In this document: one piece after another, positions 17,092-27,705 of the stretch | Numbering within the stretch: position 1 is the first letter of the stretch | How the letters are laid out: each line of letters begins with the position of its first letter | Translations under genes and position numbers: made by a program | Notes under the pieces: generated by a model | What the model was told of the DNA's origin: nothing | The model's database searches: none | The model's input: only the letters and a program-made list of their open reading frames with translations | Assembly: GCA_022827785.1 (NCBI GenBank) | Contig: JAJEIM010000011.1 | Span: 1-64,000, forward strand | From: Acidimicrobiia bacterium | GTDB lineage: Bacteria; Actinomycetota; Acidimicrobiia; Spongiisociales; Spongiisociaceae | Direction of reading: 5' to 3' | DNA length: 64,000 bases

Positions 17092-17676
17092 ATGAAAGGT
17101 GTGGTCGGGATCATCCTGGCGGGCGGGGAGTCCCGCCGCATGGGAAGCGACAAGGCCCTGATCGAGGTGGGCGGCCGCCCGATGGCCGGATGGGTAGCCG
17201 ACGCGATGGCCGGATTCGACCGGGTCGTGATGGTGGGACGCCGCCGCGGCGTGGCGGGACTGGAGGCGATTCCCGACCTGCAACCCGGCCCGGCCGGACC
17301 GTTGAACGGGCTCCAGACCGCGCTGGCCGTCTTCAGGCAACCCGTGGTGGCGGTGGCGGTCGATCAGCCCTTGGTACGGTCCGGGACGCTGGATCATTTG
17401 GCCCGACTGGCCGCCGCAAACCAGACGGCCGTATGTATAGACAAGCGACCCCAGGTGACCTGTGCCGCCTACTCTCCGGACTGCCTTGACGAGGCCGACC
17501 GGGTTCTCCGCTCCGGAGGGTCCATCCAGCAGATGCTCCGGTCGGTCCCCTGGACCCGGCTGGACCGGGAGGTCTGGTCGTCGTGGGGAGAGGACGGACG
17601 GTCGTGGTTCTCCATGGATTCCCCGGACGCCATCCTCGCCGCCGAGCGGCGCTTCCGCATCAACCTCGTCGGATAA
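17092..17676 (+). CDS. mobA: molybdenum cofactor guanylyltransferase MobA
   Basis: Nucleotidyltransferase adding GMP to molybdenum cofactor. The signature IILAGGESRRMGSDKALIEVGG is complete, followed by DLQPGPAGPLNGLQTAL and VAVAVDQPLV (the metal-binding Asp). 194 residues. It complements moaC and moeA nearby. The start is the ATG at 17092; the ribosome site is weak. Confidence 0.9.
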   Translation: MKGVVGIILAGGESRRMGSDKALIEVGGRPMAGWVADAMAGFDRVVMVGRRRGVAGLEAIPDLQPGPAGPLNGLQTALAVFRQPVVAVAVDQPLVRSGTLDHLARLAAANQTAVCIDKRPQVTCAAYSPDCLDEADRVLRSGGSIQQMLRSVPWTRLDREVWSSWGEDGRSWFSMDSPDAILAAERRFRINLVG

Positions 17677-17789
17677 AGAGGCGGGGCAACCGGAAGCCCG
17701 CACCTGCGGCCCCACATCCCTTCGTTCCGCGCTGCCGGACCGCCATAAGCCCCTTCAAATCGGTCCGGAACGGCGGTACGTTGCGGGGA

Positions 17790-18359
17790 ATGCTCTGGTT
17801 GACCCGTCCCCCGTACCTGCGCTGGTCGCTGGTCGGCCTGCTGGTCGTAGTAAGCCTCTGGGTGGAGATCCGCCCTACCTCCAGCGTCAGACATCCCTAC
17901 GTCACCCGTGACGTGACCCGCGGGGAACCGGTGGAAGGCGCTCTCGAGTGGCGGGACGTGGCCGGCGGAGTGCTCGAACCGGTCCTGGGCACCGGTTTCG
18001 CCGACCGTGACCTCACGGCCGGCCACCCCCTCCTGCCCGGCGACACCACCCATGCTCCGATCCTGGTTCCACCCGGCTGGTGGCTTCTCGATGTGGCGGT
18101 CCCGGCCGAGACCACCGCCGGTATGAGCATCCAGCTCGTGATCCTCCCCGCCTCGGGCGAGCGGGTCCTGCCGCCGATCAGCGGCCTGGTGACCAGCGTC
18201 CGGCCCGGTGAGTACCAGAGCGACGGTCTGGTCGGTTCGGTGGCCTTCCCGCCCGACCGGGCAGCCACTGCGGCGGTCGCCATCGCGGAGGACCAGGTGT
18301 CGGTGCTGATCGAGGCCCGCCGTGACCGGTCGGCCGGCCGCGTGCAGGAGGGGGCGTGA
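17790..18359 (+). CDS. SAF-like domain membrane protein
   Basis: 189 residues. A single N-terminal transmembrane helix (WSLVGLLVVVSLWVEI) is followed by an SAF/CpaB-like stretch, YVTRDVTRGEPVEG...LGTGFADRDLTAGHPLLPGD, and then a beta-rich outside domain. SAF-like proteins occur in pilus assembly (CpaB) and in surface or carbohydrate-binding proteins; no pilus genes lie here. GGGGA immediately before the ATG at 17790 sets the start. Function not known. Confidence 0.6.
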   Translation: MLWLTRPPYLRWSLVGLLVVVSLWVEIRPTSSVRHPYVTRDVTRGEPVEGALEWRDVAGGVLEPVLGTGFADRDLTAGHPLLPGDTTHAPILVPPGWWLLDVAVPAETTAGMSIQLVILPASGERVLPPISGLVTSVRPGEYQSDGLVGSVAFPPDRAATAAVAIAEDQVSVLIEARRDRSAGRVQEGA

Positions 18360-18400
18360 CCCGGCGGGCCGGCCGGCTGAGGACTCTCAGTCCACGGATC

Positions 18401-18428
18401 GTGCCGGTGGGCCCCGTCCCACCGGTAC
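18401..18428 (+). terminator. GC-rich hairpin, likely terminator
   Basis: GTGCCGGTGGG (18401-18411) pairs with CCCACCGGTAC (18418-18428), one mismatch, loop CCCCGT. It lies 42 bp after the SAF-like gene and before uppP. There is no T-run, as is usual for high-GC actinobacterial terminators. Confidence 0.5.
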
Positions 18429-18552
18429 AGGCCCGACAAGAGTCTGCCCGTCGATCCACAGTCCAGACGGTGCCTGACCGGTATTAGGGCAGTAAACCGA
18501 CACGAGCGCGCGTGCTCGTATGCCGTAAGACCTTCCGGGTACCCTCTGAGGC

Positions 18553-19317
18553 ATGCTGGAAGCCGTGGTCTGGGGACTCGTCCAGGGCATCACCGAGTTC
18601 CTGCCGGTCTCGTCGAGCGGGCACCTGCGGATCATTCCGGACCTCTTCGGCCTCAAGCCGCCCGACCTTTCCACGTCGGCGGTCCTCCATCTGGGCACGC
18701 TCGCCGCCGTGGTCGCCTATTACCGCCGGGACGTCGCCTGGATGGTTGGAAGGCTCGGGAGTGATCCGGCCGCCCGGCGGATGGCTGCCATGGTCGTGGT
18801 GGCGACCGTCCCGGCCGGGATCGTCGGGTTGCTGTTCGCCTCGGCCATCGACAGTTTCCAGGAGTCCACTATCGGGGTGGGGATGGCGTTGGTGGCCACC
18901 GGCATGGTGCTGTTCCTGGCCCGGCTCGCCAATCGTGGTTCAGCGAGGGCCGAGGACCTCACCGCCGGGGACGCCGTGGTGATCGGACTCAGCCAGGCGC
19001 TGGCCCTCCTGCCCGGAATCTCCAGGTCGGGAATGGTCATCACCGCCGGCATCATGCGGGGCTTGTCGCCGGAGGAGTCCGGACGGTTCGGCTTCATCAT
19101 CGCCATCCCGGCGATCCTCGGTGCCGGCCTGCGGGAGTTCATCGGCCTGGGTTCGGTCTCAAACGTGTCGATCGAGTTGCTGATAGGGACGCTGGTGGCC
19201 GGCGTGTGCGGGTACTGGGCCATCAAGTTCCTGATCGATGGCCTAGCCCGCCGGAGCCTGGTGCCGTTCGCCGTCTATTGCGTGGGAATCGGGCTCGTCA
19301 CCCTGATCTGGCTCTAG
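18553..19317 (+). CDS. uppP: undecaprenyl-diphosphatase UppP (BacA)
   Basis: Integral membrane phosphatase that recycles undecaprenyl diphosphate for cell-wall synthesis and gives bacitracin tolerance. 254 residues, about eight hydrophobic segments. Both catalytic motifs are intact: GITEFLPVSSSGHL near residue 15 and LPGISRSGMVITAG near 155. It stands alone between convergent mrp and the SAF-like gene. Confidence 0.95.
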   Translation: MLEAVVWGLVQGITEFLPVSSSGHLRIIPDLFGLKPPDLSTSAVLHLGTLAAVVAYYRRDVAWMVGRLGSDPAARRMAAMVVVATVPAGIVGLLFASAIDSFQESTIGVGMALVATGMVLFLARLANRGSARAEDLTAGDAVVIGLSQALALLPGISRSGMVITAGIMRGLSPEESGRFGFIIAIPAILGAGLREFIGLGSVSNVSIELLIGTLVAGVCGYWAIKFLIDGLARRSLVPFAVYCVGIGLVTLIWL

Positions 19318-19372
19318 CGGGCTGACGACCGCCTGAGCGACACGCGGTAAGCCGGGGCAGGCTCGCGTGCGG

Positions 19373-20464
19373 TCAACCGATGCGGAGCTCCGGATGCATC
19401 CTGATGCGGGGTCGGGTGGCGATGAGACGGCGGGCCAGGTCATCGAAGGCATGCACCGCCTCGCTGCCGGGCGCGGCCACCGTGACCGGGTCACCCCGGT
19501 CGGCGCCGGATCGCATGGCCTCCAGAATCGGGATCTGGGCCAAGAGGTCGACACCTGTCGCCTCAGCCAGGTCGGCCCCTCCACCCGATCCGAAGATCTC
19601 GTAGTGCTTGCCGTCGTCGCCCACGAACCAACTCATGTTCTCGACCACCCCGATGACCTTCTGGTCGACCCGGTCCGCCATCCGGGCCGCCCGGGAGGCC
19701 ACCCGGCTGGCGGTGGGCTGGGGCGTGGTCACCAGAAGCACCCTTGCCCTGGGAACGAACTGCGAAATCGATATGGCGATGTCGCCCGTTCCCGGAGGCA
19801 TGTCGATGAGCAGGAACTCGGGCTCGTCCCAGAAGACGTCGGTCAGGAACTGCTCGAGAGCCTTGTGGAGCATGGGCCCCCGCCACACCACCGCTTGGCC
19901 GTCCGGCACGAAGTAATCGATCGAGATAACCGAAACTCCGTGGGCACGGAGTGGGATTATCGAGTCGGCGATCACCGCCGGCGCTCCCTCCGCGCCGAGC
20001 ATCTTCGGGATCGAGTATCCCCAGACGTCGGCGTCGATCACCCCGACCGTGTGGCCCATGCCGGCCAGGCTCACCGCCAGGTTTGTGGTCACCGAGGACT
20101 TGCCCACCCCGCCCTTTCCGGACGAAACCGCGATCACGTAGGTCGAGGAGCCGGGGCCGCCGACGGCTCGCTTCTCTCCCCGCACCCGCTCCATGAGATC
20201 GGCCCGTTGCTCATCGGTCATCAACTCGTGCTGTATCTGGACCGAACGCACCCCGGGCACGGAGCGTGCGGCGGACGTGACTGTCTCGATAAGGGCATGT
20301 CCCGGAGGACCGGGCACCGGGAGGAGGACGTCGATCACCGCCGCTCCCAGGCGCTTAGCCCGGGCCGAAGTTATGTAGCCCAGCTCTGCAAGGGGTCGTT
20401 GCAGGATGGGATCGATGGTGCTGGCAAGGGTTGAGGCAAGCGCCTCGGTCTTGGAATCGGTCAT
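19373..20464 (-). CDS. mrp: Mrp/ApbC-type Fe-S cluster carrier P-loop ATPase
   Basis: 363 residues. An N-terminal MIP18/DUF59-like domain (about 1-85) is followed by a ParA-like ATPase with VSSGKGGVGKSSVTTNLAVSLA, DADVWGYSIPKML and LIDMPPGTGDIAISISQ. Mrp proteins carry and transfer Fe-S clusters. The CPxC-type cysteines expected near ENMSWFVGDDG are absent, which is common in actinobacterial members. The ATG at 20464 is preferred over the longer frame because it begins the conserved domain; the ribosome site is weak. Confidence 0.9.
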   Translation of the reverse strand: MTDSKTEALASTLASTIDPILQRPLAELGYITSARAKRLGAAVIDVLLPVPGPPGHALIETVTSAARSVPGVRSVQIQHELMTDEQRADLMERVRGEKRAVGGPGSSTYVIAVSSGKGGVGKSSVTTNLAVSLAGMGHTVGVIDADVWGYSIPKMLGAEGAPAVIADSIIPLRAHGVSVISIDYFVPDGQAVVWRGPMLHKALEQFLTDVFWDEPEFLLIDMPPGTGDIAISISQFVPRARVLLVTTPQPTASRVASRAARMADRVDQKVIGVVENMSWFVGDDGKHYEIFGSGGGADLAEATGVDLLAQIPILEAMRSGADRGDPVTVAAPGSEAVHAFDDLARRLIATRPRIRMHPELRIG

Positions 20465-20948
20465 AGGTGGGTCCGCCGGGAATCGGCTCCATACGATAGT
20501 GGTCCGGTTGGAGCCCGAAACCAGGCCCCACGCGGGACCGGACCGGCTCCGACGGCAGCCCGAGGAGCCGCTGGAAGTCGCGAAAATCGCGGCAAGCGGG
20601 CGCCCGCCGGGACCCACCCCCACCACCGCCGCCTTGGGCCCGGGAGACGCGTTCGCCCATGTCCCATCTGGGACTTTCTCCCGAGAATCTGATCCCCCGT
20701 CCCGCCGGGCTGACGTCCCGGCCCGCCGGTGCGAGGTGCTTGGTCGCAGCCATGAGTATGCGGCCACCTTGTGACACTTTTCGGCGCTACACCAACCGCG
20801 ATGTGCCGCCTGGCCTGCTAATCACTGCTCGGGCGCCTAACCGCTCGGTCGGAGGCCCCGGACAATTATGATTCGGGCCTGTCGCGGGCGTTGCCGTGAA
20901 CGCCCTGCGCCCGCCAGTACCACCAGCGAGAGAACCGGGACCGTGCCC
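20465..20948. other. intergenic region with repeat copy B
   Basis: 484-bp spacer between divergent mrp and acnA. Repeat copy B fills 20572-20784. The remainder holds no convincing gene. The acnA promoter presumably lies after 20784, but no clear -35/-10 was identified. Confidence 0.6.
20572..20784 (+). repeat. dispersed intergenic repeat, copy B
   Basis: Starts GAAGTCGCGAAAATCGCGG, has the CCCACCCCCACCACCGCC core, then GAGGTGCTTGGTCGCAG shared with copy D, and ends CTTGTGACACTTTTCGG. It lies between mrp and acnA. Confidence 0.8.
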
Positions 20949-23624
<2,676 letters not shown>

Positions 23625-23626
23625 TT

Positions 23627-23651
23627 CCGGGTTGCTAGTCCGCCGACCCGG
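23627..23651. terminator. possible bidirectional terminator
   Basis: CCGGGT (23627-23632) and ACCCGG (23646-23651) can form a short stem between the convergent ends of acnA and the VOC gene. The stem is only 6 bp with a 13-nt loop, so this is weak. Confidence 0.3.
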
Positions 23652-24437
23652 TCATCCCGGACCCTGGGCGGAGTAGTCGTGGACGAGGAACACCCCTCCG
23701 GCGCTGTCCGCGGCCACGATCATCTGCCCGAGCGGGGTGGGGAAGGGGCCGTTCATCACCTGGCCGCCCAGTTCGGTCACCCCGGCGGCGGTCTCGTTGA
23801 TGTCGGCGGTGCCGAAGTAGACGCTCCATGACGGAGGGACGTTCTCGGGAGGCTCCATGACACCGGCCACGATCGCGTCACCGGCCTTGAGGAGCGTGTA
23901 GGACATCGGGCCCATGTCGGCGGTCTCGGCGGCCAGGCCGAGGACGGCGCCGAGGAACCCGGTCGCCGCGCCGACATCCGGTACGTAGAGCTCGTGCCAA
24001 CTCATCGCCCCCGGCTCCTTGATCAGCTGGGCGCCCTTGTGCTCTCTCGCCTGCCAGAAACCGAAGCAAGCCCCCTGGTCGTCCATGATGTAGGCCATCC
24101 GGCCCGCGGTCATCACGTCGTACGGTTCCATGAGTCCCCTCGCGCCGGCTTCGATCGCCTTCTGGTAGGCATCGTCAGCCGAGTCGACCGCCAGGTAGGT
24201 GTTCCATACCGACCGCAGCCCCATGGCCAGCAGCTCGGGCGTGATCGGCCCCAGTCCGGCCACGCTCGAACCGTCCTTCTGAGCCAACCAATATGGCATG
24301 CCCACCTCCGGCATGCCTCGCTCCTCCCAGGTCCAGCCGAACAGCCCTCCGTAGAAGGCCTTGGCGCCCTCGGTATCCTCCGCGCTGAGGTCCGCCCAGC
24401 ACGGCTCTCCTTGGGTGTATCCGTCCCTGCGCGGCAT
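23652..24437 (-). CDS. VOC family (glyoxalase-like) two-domain protein
   Basis: 261 residues with two vicinal-oxygen-chelate domains. The first starts GEPCWADLSAEDTEGAKAFYGGLFGW, the second at about residue 130 with MSWHELYVPDVGAATGFLGAVLG. Each carries a late IMDDQGACFGFWQA- or VAADSAGGVFLVHD-type strand. Such proteins include hydrolases, resistance proteins and enzymes of unknown substrate, so function cannot be assigned. The ATG at 24437 has GAGGAC close upstream. Confidence 0.82.
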   Translation of the reverse strand: MPRRDGYTQGEPCWADLSAEDTEGAKAFYGGLFGWTWEERGMPEVGMPYWLAQKDGSSVAGLGPITPELLAMGLRSVWNTYLAVDSADDAYQKAIEAGARGLMEPYDVMTAGRMAYIMDDQGACFGFWQAREHKGAQLIKEPGAMSWHELYVPDVGAATGFLGAVLGLAAETADMGPMSYTLLKAGDAIVAGVMEPPENVPPSWSVYFGTADINETAAGVTELGGQVMNGPFPTPLGQMIVAADSAGGVFLVHDYSAQGPG

Positions 24438-24869
24438 GTCCTCTCCGTCCTCTGGTTGGGTAGCGCACGGAGTCTAGGAGCGGCTGGTGACATGCCAGCC
24501 CGGCCGAGCAGGCGTTCCGGGGACGATCCGCAGAGCGCCGGCGGCGACCCGGGAACGACAGAACGCGAAAACCGCGGAAACGGCTCCGCCGGCGGGCCCG
24601 GCCCCCGCCACCACCTCCTGGAATCCTGGGGCGTGGCCGGCCATGCCTATCCCCTGTCGGGGATAAGGGTGGGTTCGCCCCGGACGTTCTCGCTGTTCCC
24701 TTGAGTGATCGGACCGACGTCTGAGTACTGTCGATCACTTCGGTGCTTGACGATGCGAAAGCTACGAGGGGACTGTGACACTTTCGGCCTTCTGCGGCGA
24801 GAACGCGAAAAATGATGGGAAACCGACCCTTGCCCGTGACTACGGACCGGCCCTCGCTACTCTGCGACC
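24438..24869. other. intergenic region with repeat copy C
   Basis: 432-bp spacer between divergent VOC and thioredoxin-like genes. Repeat copy C occupies 24552-24790, followed at once by a second short copy of its starting core (GAGAACGCGAAAAATG at 24799-24815). No coding sequence was recognised. Confidence 0.6.
24552..24815 (+). repeat. dispersed intergenic repeat, copy C plus partial second start
   Basis: Begins GAACGCGAAAACCGCGG, has GGCCCCCGCCACCACC and GGGGCGTGGCCGGCCATGCC (shared with copy D), CGGTGCTTGACGATG, and ends GACTGTGACACTTTCGG. A further GAACGCGAAAAA at 24801 looks like the start of another copy joined end to start. Confidence 0.75.
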
Positions 24870-25517
24870 GTGGCCGAGTCGAACCATCATCCGCCCACCG
24901 GCACGGCGCCCCCCTCTCCCCCGGAGCGCGCAGAACGGCGGCGGATGCCGCTGGCTTGGAAGATCGCCACCACCGCAATGGCGGTGACCGTGTTCGCCGG
25001 GGCCGTGGCCCTGACCCGTCCCTCCGGCCCGTCAGGGGGTGATGCCGCCGGATCCGTCTCGATAGATGTGACGGGCTTCCCGAGAGGCCCTCTGGCCGGA
25101 GAACCCGCCCCGGACATGTCCGTGGCGCTGTTCGACGGGTCCAGGTTCGTGATGTCCGAGTACCGATCCACCGACGGTCGCCCCCTGGTGCTCAACCTGT
25201 GGGCCAGTTGGTGCGGCCCCTGCCGGGTCGAGATCCCGGAGTTCTCGCGGGTGGCGGAGCAGAATCCGCAGGTGGCGTTCCTAGGCGTAGCCGTGGAGGA
25301 TGCTCCCGGACCCGCCGAGACCTTCGCCGCCGAAGTCGGGGCGTCCTACCCGCTCGGAGTCGACGACAGCCTGAGCGTCACGGACAACTACCCCTTCATG
25401 GGGCTCCCAGTCACCTACCTGATAGGAGCGGACGGCTCGATCACCCGCCAGGTCAACGGCCAGATCAGTGGCGAAACCCTGGAGGCGTTCATCCACCACG
25501 ACTTCGGCACGTCATAG
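24870..25517 (+). CDS. TlpA/ResA-like membrane-anchored thioredoxin
   Basis: 215 residues. An N-terminal transmembrane anchor (WKIATTAMAVTVFAGAVAL, about residues 30-48) is followed by an extracytoplasmic thioredoxin fold with the active site LNLWASWCGPCRVEIPEF and a cis-Pro loop FMGLPVTYLIGADG. It would reduce disulfides outside the membrane, for example in cytochrome maturation or oxidative protein folding. The start is GTG at 24870. No ccm/res genes lie nearby. Confidence 0.87.
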   Translation: MAESNHHPPTGTAPPSPPERAERRRMPLAWKIATTAMAVTVFAGAVALTRPSGPSGGDAAGSVSIDVTGFPRGPLAGEPAPDMSVALFDGSRFVMSEYRSTDGRPLVLNLWASWCGPCRVEIPEFSRVAEQNPQVAFLGVAVEDAPGPAETFAAEVGASYPLGVDDSLSVTDNYPFMGLPVTYLIGADGSITRQVNGQISGETLEAFIHHDFGTS

Positions 25518-25531
25518 AGCCCAGGGATTAT

Positions 25532-25561
25532 TTGCTAAATTATTTCTGTTTACGGTAGTAT
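25532..25561 (+). promoter_or_regulatory. AT-rich promoter of the HTH/nucleotidyltransferase pair, probably leaderless
   Basis: TTGCTA (25532-25537) and TAGTAT (25556-25561) are 18 bp apart in a conspicuously AT-rich stretch. The ATG at 25568 sits where transcription would begin and no Shine-Dalgarno precedes it, so a leaderless mRNA is likely. The box assignment is by eye. Confidence 0.5.
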
Positions 25562-25567
25562 TTTGTC

Positions 25568-26233
25568 ATGACAATGTTGGGGGTTGGAGACGCAGCTGCC
25601 GTATTGGAGGTGAGCGCTCGGCGGGTTCGTCAGATGCTCTCCAACGGGACCTTGACGGGTCAGCGAGTCGGGCGAACATGGGTTGTCGATCGTGCCGACC
25701 TTGAGCCCCTCAGGCATCGGCGGCCGCCTGTGGGTAGACCATGGCATCCGGCTTCGGCGTGGGCTCTGTTGGCTGTCGCGTCGGGTCGGGCAGTTGCCCT
25801 ATCCGCTTCACAGCGCGCACGGGCCCGTCGCCGCCTTGAATCCGGTCTGGAACACTGCCTAGGGAGGTTGGCGGTGCGGGCCGAGCCACGTCGTTACTAC
25901 GCACATCCTTCGGTTGTCGGCATGCTTGCGGCCGCAGAGGGTGTGGTTCGCTCCGGTGTGAGCGCAGCAAACCACTATCAACTGGATCTGGTCGCGGTGG
26001 ACGAGTTCGAAGGCTACGTTCGCTCGTCGGTTGTGTCTGACCTTGTCGATCGGTTGGCCTTGGACCGTTACGCGGAGCGACCCAACGTTGTGTTGCGGGT
26101 GGTCGAGGACGAGTTCTGGCCGTTCGACTCGGACGAGGAGGTAGCACCGGCGCCGGTAGTGGCTGTCGACCTGCTCGAAGCCGGCGACGGCCGGTCCCGA
26201 CGAGCTGCCGCCCCCCTCCTGGCGTGTCCGTGA
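25568..26233 (+). CDS. excisionase-type HTH protein, putative antitoxin
   Basis: 221 residues. The N-terminal winged-helix/excisionase DNA-binding domain reads GVGDAAAVLEVSARRVRQML...GQRVGRTWVVDRADLEPL (about 4-50). A basic linker follows, then a C-terminal domain with YYAHPSVVGML, DEFEGYVRSS and RPNVVLRVVEDEFWPF. Its stop overlaps the start of a nucleotidyltransferase gene by 4 nt (GTGA), the arrangement of AbiE-like or other toxin-antitoxin pairs. I infer it is the DNA-binding, autoregulating partner. The gene and its promoter are less GC-rich than neighbours, which fits horizontal transfer. Confidence 0.65.
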   Translation: MTMLGVGDAAAVLEVSARRVRQMLSNGTLTGQRVGRTWVVDRADLEPLRHRRPPVGRPWHPASAWALLAVASGRAVALSASQRARARRRLESGLEHCLGRLAVRAEPRRYYAHPSVVGMLAAAEGVVRSGVSAANHYQLDLVAVDEFEGYVRSSVVSDLVDRLALDRYAERPNVVLRVVEDEFWPFDSDEEVAPAPVVAVDLLEAGDGRSRRAAAPLLACP

Positions 26234-26976
26234 GCCGATGGCCGGTTCTCGACCGGGCACCGGTCGAACTCCCAACGCTAGGTGATCATGAATACACCTT
26301 TTGGGACACTTTGCTGGAACTCGCCGACCTGCGACCTCTGGAGTAGACACTGATCGGTGGGCAGATGGTGCTGGTACACGCTACCGAGGCCGGGGTGCGC
26401 CCTCAACGGTTGTCCACCGATCTCGACGTCTTGGTCAATGCCCGTGTAGTTACCGGCGGAGTTAAAGAATTCGTCCAGGCCATTGAGGGTCGCGGGTTCG
26501 TCCTGGCCGGGGCGTCACCGGATGGAGTCGCGCACCGTTACCGCCGCGATAGGGTAAGCATCGATGTGCTGGCACCCGAAGGTCTGGGGCCCAGAACGGA
26601 CGTGACCACTACTCCACCAGGTCACACCGTTCAAGTTCCGGGAGGAACCCAGGCACTCAACCGAACGGAGTTGTTACCAATTGCTGCTGGGCCATCCCAA
26701 GGTCTCCTGCCCAGGCCTTCGCTACTCGGCGCCCTCGTAGTCAAGGCGGCTGCTGTTGCCGTCGACGACGTTCCCGATGACCAACGCAGCGACCTGGCGC
26801 TTCTCTTGAGCCTCATCCAACAACCTATTGAATTGCGAGACAAACTCAGTTCAAAGGACAAACAGCGCATCCGGGCTCGTTGCGAGATGCTCGACCCCCT
26901 ACACCGGGCTTGGTCGCAGTTGCCCACCTCTCAGGCCGACCGCGGGCGGGCCGCTCTCCGGCTACTCGTCCGCTGA
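26230..26976 (+). pseudogene. AbiEii-like nucleotidyltransferase interrupted by an amber codon
   Basis: From the GTG at 26230, overlapping the HTH stop, the frame reads SRWPVLDRAPVELPTLGDHE...LADLRPLE, then TAG at 26344-26346, and continues in the same frame with TLIGGQMVLVHA, RLSTDLDVLVNARV and a helical tail to 26976. GGQ plus TDLDVLV is the nucleotidyltransferase fold of AbiEii/MenA-type toxins. The residue at the TAG is probably a Trp in intact relatives (inference). The next in-frame start, ATG at 26365, would begin after the GG motif and so remove part of the active site. The rest of the frame (203 codons) is undamaged, so inactivation is recent, or the stop is suppressed or a sequencing error. 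Confidence 0.7.
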
Positions 26977-27147
26977 CTGAGTGCCTCGGGGAATCGCCAG
27001 TACTCGACTGTTGCTGCCAGCACCGAAGCGCCCCGGCTTCAGAGGGATCGAGTCACGTCCGGGGATGTGAGTGAGGCACGGGCTGGCATCCACGGCCGGT
27101 ATCCCGACCGAAGAGAGTCGGCGCGGTAGCCGGAAGCCGTCCGTTGC

Positions 27148-27648
27148 CTAGTCGGGCTGGAGGCGGCGGAAGTCCCGCTGCCAGTAGAGAAGGGGGCGGC
27201 CGGGGTCATAGCGGGCGGCGTGCTCCACCTGGCCGATGAAGATGGTGTGATCCCCCGCCTCGGCCGACTCGACCGTGCGGCATTCGAGGCAGGCGAAGGA
27301 GTGCGAGGGCAGGCACAGACCGGCGCCCTCGTACCGGGGCGCCCGCACGGGCAGGTCCCGGAACTTGTCGGGGTCCTTGGAGGCGAACCGCAGCGCCAGG
27401 TCAGCAGTGCCTTCCCGGAGCATGTTGACGGTGAAACCACCAGCCTCCCGGAGTGCCCCGATGCTGTGCGAGGCATGGTCGATGCAGATCAACACCAGAG
27501 GGGGAACCAGCGACACGGAGGTGAACGCGGACACCGTCAGCCCGTGGTGGCGTTCGTCCCAATAGCTGGTCACCACCGTCACGCTGGCCGCGAAATTGGC
27601 CATGATGTCGCGGAAGACATCCTCCAGGTTGGCAGGACGGGATGGCAT
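27148..27648 (-). CDS. flavin reductase-like FMN-binding protein
   Basis: 166-residue flavin reductase family protein. FRDIMANFAASVTVVTSYWDERHHGLTVSAFTSVSLVPP and LICIDHASHSI are the classic N-terminal segments; FTVNMLREG and YEGAGLCLPSHSFACLEC follow. It would supply reduced FMN to a monooxygenase or act on its own. The ATG at 27648 with GGAG 8 nt upstream is preferred to the GTG at 27657. It diverges from the gamma-glutamyltransferase gene, and an LLM oxidoreductase that could be a partner lies 1.7 kb away. Confidence 0.88.
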   Translation of the reverse strand: MPSRPANLEDVFRDIMANFAASVTVVTSYWDERHHGLTVSAFTSVSLVPPLVLICIDHASHSIGALREAGGFTVNMLREGTADLALRFASKDPDKFRDLPVRAPRYEGAGLCLPSHSFACLECRTVESAEAGDHTIFIGQVEHAARYDPGRPLLYWQRDFRRLQPD

Positions 27649-27705
27649 CGCCGGCACTCCTCTCCGCCGGGGAGGGTAGCCACCGGTTCCCCTAACCTAA
27701 GTGCG

